Assembly (NCBI RefSeq): GCF_006965485.1
Contig: NZ_CP041360.1
Location: forward strand, 5,994,501-6,058,500
Source of the DNA: Spirosoma sp. KCTC 42546
GTDB taxonomy: Bacteria; Bacteroidota; Bacteroidia; Cytophagales; Spirosomataceae
DNA: 64,000 nt
Reading direction: 5' to 3'
Shown here: positions 62,601-64,000 of the stretch, piece by piece
How the letters are laid out: each line of letters starts with the position of its first letter
How positions within the stretch are numbered: the first letter of the stretch is position 1
Notes under the pieces: model-generated
Databases searched by the model: none
What the model saw: the letters and a program-made list of their open reading frames with translations, nothing else
Told to the model about the DNA's origin: nothing
Position numbers and translations under genes: made by a program

Positions 62601-63971
62601 ATATAAGGTAACCAAGACGCCCGCAATTGGGGTGTCTCCGCCATCCTGAATACCGTTCTTATTATTATCGGCGAAAACGTAGTCACCCAAGCCAGCCGAT
62701 GGGAGGTAGAACCCAGCATCTACTGTTGGGTTGTTTCGTGCAGTGCTGGATTCGGGCTGGCTCGTATCTATCATATATACGCCCGTAAAACCATTTAATC
62801 CAGCATCACTATCTAAGTCATCAGTCACACCCGCGGCATTTACCGATGTAGATTGATAGCCTGTTGGCGAAATAAATTTCACCACATACTTGCCATCTGT
62901 TAAGCTATCAAACAGGTATTTACCGCCACTAGCAGTAACGGTTGAGTCTAACTTAGTTGTACCGGTCTGATCGTACAGATAAACTTTAACGCCATCTATA
63001 CCTGGCTCACCAGTTGTTTGTGCACCATCCTTATTAAGATCTTTCCATACATAATCGCCTAAACTACCATAAGGTCCCTGAATGACCTGAATGTCACAGC
63101 AGTTCGTAGCCGGACAACCACCACGGTAGGTTACGAACCGATAGGTGCCTGGGCTTTTGATCGTCAGGGAAAAATCGCTGTTGACCTCAGCTAGTGAAGT
63201 CGATACCGCCGATGTACTAATTGGCGTGTTGTCACGATACCAAACAATCTGGTCGTAGCCAGATGGGATCGTTACCGTATATTCGTCACCCACGTACCAG
63301 AGAATTGGTACCGAAAAACAAACAGCGTCGTAATCATCTTCTACCAGACTCTGATTATTCGGAATTGAATTCGCATCTGTCTGATCAGCTGCAATGACTT
63401 CAGCCGTATTAAACCAAACGCCCCGTTCTAAAACAGTCGCTTTTAAAACGACAACTGCCGAATCGCCCGGAGCAATAGAAGGAATAGTCCAGTTACCAAC
63501 AGTAGCTGTTGCCGAACCCGTTGGCGTGTAGGTTCCCGTTCCGCGTGTAACAGTAGCAGATCCTGGTACGAACGCCACACCACCAACGGGCAACTTATCT
63601 TGTACAGATACATTCGTAGCCGTGGCCGTTGCCGTAAGAGCATTCGCTACAGTTACTGTATAGGTAACAATGTCACCAATGACTGGAGCCTGTGTACTGA
63701 TACTCTTATGAAGGCTTAGGTTAATGGTTCCCTGCGCCTGTGCGTATACGGGTGAACCAACTAACCAAAGCAACAGAAGCGAGAATACAGACAACGCCCC
63801 TTTCAGGACGGGTCTCTTTGTGCCAGAAGCCGAATCGACAAATGAGGATAGCAACTGATAAAAGTTGCTTCTCATTGGCGGTTTCGACCTCACAGCGCCT
63901 AATCCTCCGCCCGAATCTGCGAGCAGAGCCGTTTCGTGAGGTGACTTGTTTAGTATAAATTGCTCATTCAT
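53610..63971 (-). CDS. Giant SprB-like Cys-rich adhesin with T9SS type B sorting domain
   Basis: 3453 residues, complete; ATG 63971, or Met33 (63875) may be the true start. Signal-like helix ends about 78 (VYAQAQG). Order: DUF11 (about 80-185), Ig-like domain, four SdrD B-like (CNA-B type) repeats (GSLGDYVWKD at about 306 and AGLGDYVFADNNKNG at 426, 544 and 662), several Ig-like domains, DUF11, then 11 Cys-rich repeats of about 75-80 aa (about 1255-2230, pattern C-G-LTATGC-G-W-C-C), other Ig-like domains, five DUF11-like domains, and a CHU_C sorting domain IPEGFSPNGDGINDLF ending FVRYMTINR. The T9SS type B sorting domain directs it to the surface. sprF follows 5 bp later. Confidence 0.92.
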   Translation of the reverse strand: MNEQFILNKSPHETALLADSGGGLGAVRSKPPMRSNFYQLLSSFVDSASGTKRPVLKGALSVFSLLLLWLVGSPVYAQAQGTINLSLHKSISTQAPVIGDIVTYTVTVANALTATATATNVSVQDKLPVGGVAFVPGSATVTRGTGTYTPTGSATATVGNWTIPSIAPGDSAVVVLKATVLERGVWFNTAEVIAADQTDANSIPNNQSLVEDDYDAVCFSVPILWYVGDEYTVTIPSGYDQIVWYRDNTPISTSAVSTSLAEVNSDFSLTIKSPGTYRFVTYRGGCPATNCCDIQVIQGPYGSLGDYVWKDLNKDGAQTTGEPGIDGVKVYLYDQTGTTKLDSTVTASGGKYLFDSLTDGKYVVKFISPTGYQSTSVNAAGVTDDLDSDAGLNGFTGVYMIDTSQPESSTARNNPTVDAGFYLPSAGLGDYVFADNNKNGIQDGGDTPIAGVLVTLYTNGVASATTVTNATGFYSFTGLTPGSSLSYSVGFTTPSGYTATLANQGSDDALDSDADLITGRTQSVTLAPGEFNPTLDAGFYIPGAGLGDYVFADNNKNGIQDGGDTPIAGVVVTLYVNGVASATTVTNATGFYSFTGLTPGSSLSYSVGFTAPSGYTATLSHQGGNGSLDSDADPITGRTQSVTLAPGEFNPNLDAGFYIPGAGLGDYVFADNNKNGIQDGGDTPIAGVVVTLYVNGVASATTVTNATGFYSFTGLTPGSSLSYSVGFTAPSGYTATLSHQGGNGSLDSDADPITGRTQSVTLAPGEFNPNLDAGYYPSCPTNYNLVVSNDATICNGDSIKLVATTPVPQAKVCWYLTPYDGTAFAIVGSGEEVSVKPTTTTVYYVEVTTPDGCKSARKPVVIEVTTVPTPICLGNTKNTCPATTVDLTKIQVENHSTGLIYEWYTSINRSNATRVTNLTAVGAGKYYLFAKSGNCYSNPTVLTVEIVDCSCQSVAGVNVGPGVLSCSNDAIPLKAVLSGSATSVTWSSNGTGVFSNPSSLTSTYTPSAADITAGSVLITATTNDPDGQGVCQAATSSLIAQISKRPDAPVNVACDDTLVCQGSSTKLIGFAPGARINWYDEDGKLIGTTQSGGKLVITPSKAGSVVYYAEAFNEAGCVSTRSSLTITVGKCLADLGIVKTVVTPGPYSVGQKITYAITVKNNGPITATSVTVSELLPASLTYVSSTPVGQFSPATGIWSIGTMTANSDRNLLVEATIVGSGSIKNTAIVKSPDNDPNHTENDTSSVTIPVNPCAVNPPSIVCAITEICKGGTTTLSAKGCADGTVIWSDGHRGSTIFASPTVTTTYTASCVVGQCTSAASNPITVTIVEPQAPTITASADNVCPGTSVTLTASGCAGGIIEWSDKAQTGTSIVVTPYGKTTYTAQCRMASCLSNPAVKTINVNTDSPTPTIVCSTTVVCPGEALTLTVENCVGTPVWNSTTATTTSIVVTPTLGNNSYSVYCKSGACVSKSSAVYTIKVVAPVIPTVTASADTICAGGSITLTAADCNGTVYWNVGGKTGSTITVSPTANISYFAQCKFRNCLSDPSNTVNVAVVTPQSPIVKVSKTLVCSGDLLSLTATGCNGTIQWHGVDKVGASINIYPTETKEYYATCKQGSCESEPSNKVRVTVNTSTAPAPTITASTQAICDGGIVSLTATGCEGTVKWSDGQTGSIVSVTATTGNHEFYALCKPTSGTLCGTGKSNVININVTPTPTPTIVRCLCSADTICPGEQVKFSVKNCQGTPHWSTGETTTSIVVSPTVTTAYTVYCQDGVCKSATTEGHTITVIPMAVPTITASATAVEPGGTVTLTATGCAGNVIWSANDINGNNKGASIVVRPEGTQTYYAQCQFRECLSDPSITIIINPGDCIAKAGTLVAVNGTVCGGTSGTVTIGATLNGGLVQPSGYSLVYLLSKGGVIRQTSTTPSFTINTIPYLDGRSDGGLYTIQTLVYNANAGDKNYFDLSAVHTGITTTADVLALIGTKCADLDKTGAKVNVTVVAPPTLSVGSSLTVCWGGPVSITATGCENGTVIWSDGPYGSVYSTSVYTERVLTAICQIDGCPSKPSASVHIVIAAPTIPIIVSNKSAICVSEVLSLTATGCESGNYVWSDGTTGSTLTVTPTSDVSYRVKCKVGTCEGDWSAYTTIKVGAPSAPTVSIIGASASTTLCFGTPVTLVAEGCSPNSYVTWSNNEVGNSITVSLASSATFTARCCNSNACKSVPSQPVIVTVLPKVPQPTVADITNVCPITTADLSKAITGSPATTGGLFEYYTDASLSGASKVADPAHVGTGTYYVVERTVNGCVGLPVAIHVQITTCTEPTPCDGQNPATASAGPDASVCAAKSYQLSGVMGGAGKTAHWTTSGSGTFDNSYALNAIYTASAEDVLSGKVTLTLSVSTNNAACPVATDAMLLTIDGIKSTPVVTVVGALNLCYGDSVTLKAPAGASGYKWSDNETTQSIVVKKSGVYSVQLYDGKGCSSVKSDAVVVKVSEPVLPPLVHNLRNTCPSKIVDLTTALSSTNPGSTYTYRICECVTSNIVIRPDSVCEGNYWIVEKNALGCVSKPSKVVVKVFNCATDTLNTDVSIAKTVSTAFVKNGEPVTYTITVSNAGPHTAKNIDVRDVLPKGLELVPASSPSYKVSNGVITQTIDSLKAGASTQIVFAAKLLVKGQDVVNKAEITYLDNQDTNLANNSSSVTVKDTSAQKHSLIGLAKAVLGTPKAIGDSLIKVSYQFVVTNFGDDTLKHVQVADDLAYAFSPNTVIDAKVTLPGVSSSLKLNPAFTGTGSNSIMLDSTSYITPGHSERIVLDVTVKRTAGDSTKSFNNYGIVTAFNSLTTVSDISTSGGDADPDNDGDPTNNTSAASFTLNAAQPQGPSIGLALAVVKIEQLPDSSYNVTYKATIKNFGDVDLKNVSVTDSLSKVFASPASYSVVGAPIVGAGSTLVANAGFDGNTQPNILGTASTLAAGAQDTVVFVVNVKTNGNNGPFYSTATATGTTLDGSQSVLDISNNGIDPNPTGSVSTTVRFDLPKGLLGVAKSVGTPTLVSEGVYDIPYTIILSNLGKVALKKVQVVDNLSQAFGHGALIVSNQISVSGTGTISVDPTYSGQGLITNMLVDSASTLAVGAKATLNFTVRVDVKSADSLTFYNTALASALTPTDEVVEDVSTAGTNDDPDNDLDPRNNSQSTPIVLNSLSSTSYIGVAMSVRDTVRQADGSFNVTYQIVVKAYGPDPLKNVSVSDTLSKVFNNQTGSTYRVVSAPIITSTGSALKLNPNFDGGNDPVIVLGDSTSKLAAGKVDTIQVVVNIASNGSTTTFLNSAYAQAIAKTGTVSDVSTSGLNPDLNGNGNPTDSNEREATALNLPPTYLAIFIPEGFSPNGDGINDLFVIRGTAGLTVSLDVYNRWGHLVYANADYHNDWDGKPNSGIAVSSDSNGLPDGTYYYVINLSDGRKFVRYMTINR
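61635..62696 (-). repeat. Three near-identical 354-bp tandem repeats in the adhesin gene
   Basis: Three tandem units of 354 bp (118 residues each) starting at 62696, 62342 and 61988 on the minus strand. Units two and three are almost identical in protein; the first has diverged at a few sites (LANQGSDDALDSDADL against LSHQGGNGSLDSDADP). These are the last three SdrD B-like domains. Confidence 0.92.
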
Positions 63972-64000
63972 TGGTCGTTGTGCAAAAAAATGATAGGCTT

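Noticed and set aside
61635..62696. Mobile element or CRISPR reading of the 354-bp repeats
   Set aside because: They are in frame in one coding sequence and encode protein domains.
1..64000. tRNA or rRNA genes
   Set aside because: No cloverleaf or rRNA-like segment was recognised by eye; a covariance search was not possible.

Overview
The window looks like chromosome of a Bacteroidetes bacterium of the Cytophagia, most like Spirosoma or a relative; this is inferred from gene families, not from a search. Signs are a type IX secretion (T9SS) sorting domain of the gliding-motility class, two PorP/SprF proteins, a PorE-like OmpA protein, a bacterial histone H1-like protein, a PafA-type phosphatase, a NagP-like transporter and matches to the Bacteroidetes promoter element TAnnTTTG. 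No rRNA, tRNA or CRISPR array was recognised.

Layout. 0-11.4 kb (all +): the tail of a DegT/DnrJ aminotransferase coupled to a neutral ceramidase-like enzyme; a beta-propeller protein; a large lipoprotein of the Pirellula/Verrucomicrobium dehydrogenase-domain type; a Tat-exported HiPIP; a Tat-exported Gfo/Idh/MocA oxidoreductase; then a GlcNAc unit (NagP-like transporter, nagA, nagB-like). 11.4-18.1 kb: a visibly AT-richer block of short, mostly unknown genes with an ECF sigma factor, a YihY/BrkB membrane protein, a lone response regulator and several terminator-like hairpins in long gaps. 18.1-30.8 kb: POT peptide transporter, Kelch lipoprotein, M23 peptidase, GbsR/MarR regulator, DCC-thioredoxin/membrane fusion, alpha/beta hydrolase, acidic small proteins, DoxX, sufB without its usual partners, PafA-type phosphatase and a TonB-receptor remnant. 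31-34.9 kb: FAH-family hydrolase, lactonase-type amidohydrolase and FGGY kinase (sugar-acid catabolism). 34.9-38.4 kb: argG, a GT9 glycosyltransferase and argC on the minus strand. 38.9-48.9 kb: lipid kinase with a tiny membrane-protein gene, FabG-like reductase, acyltransferase, MaoC hydratase, histone H1-like protein, an alpha-oxoamine synthase, accC, a doubly frameshifted hicBA pair and an AAA ATPase. 49-64 kb (all -): a 3453-residue Cys-rich, SprB-like T9SS type B substrate followed by SprF, a PorE-like protein and a second SprF.

The strongest unexplained structure is between genes. Many junctions carry a long, often perfect palindrome with its own sequence: 24-38 bp arms, several built from short repeated words and abutting a stop codon. 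Besides these there are eight small hairpins whose stems differ but whose loop is kept as TGAG/TAAG, a 131-bp nested inverted-repeat element present twice in opposite orientation, one palindrome inserted in frame in an M23 peptidase gene, and one palindrome nested inside another. At accC a repeat overlaps the start codon and allows two competing folds.
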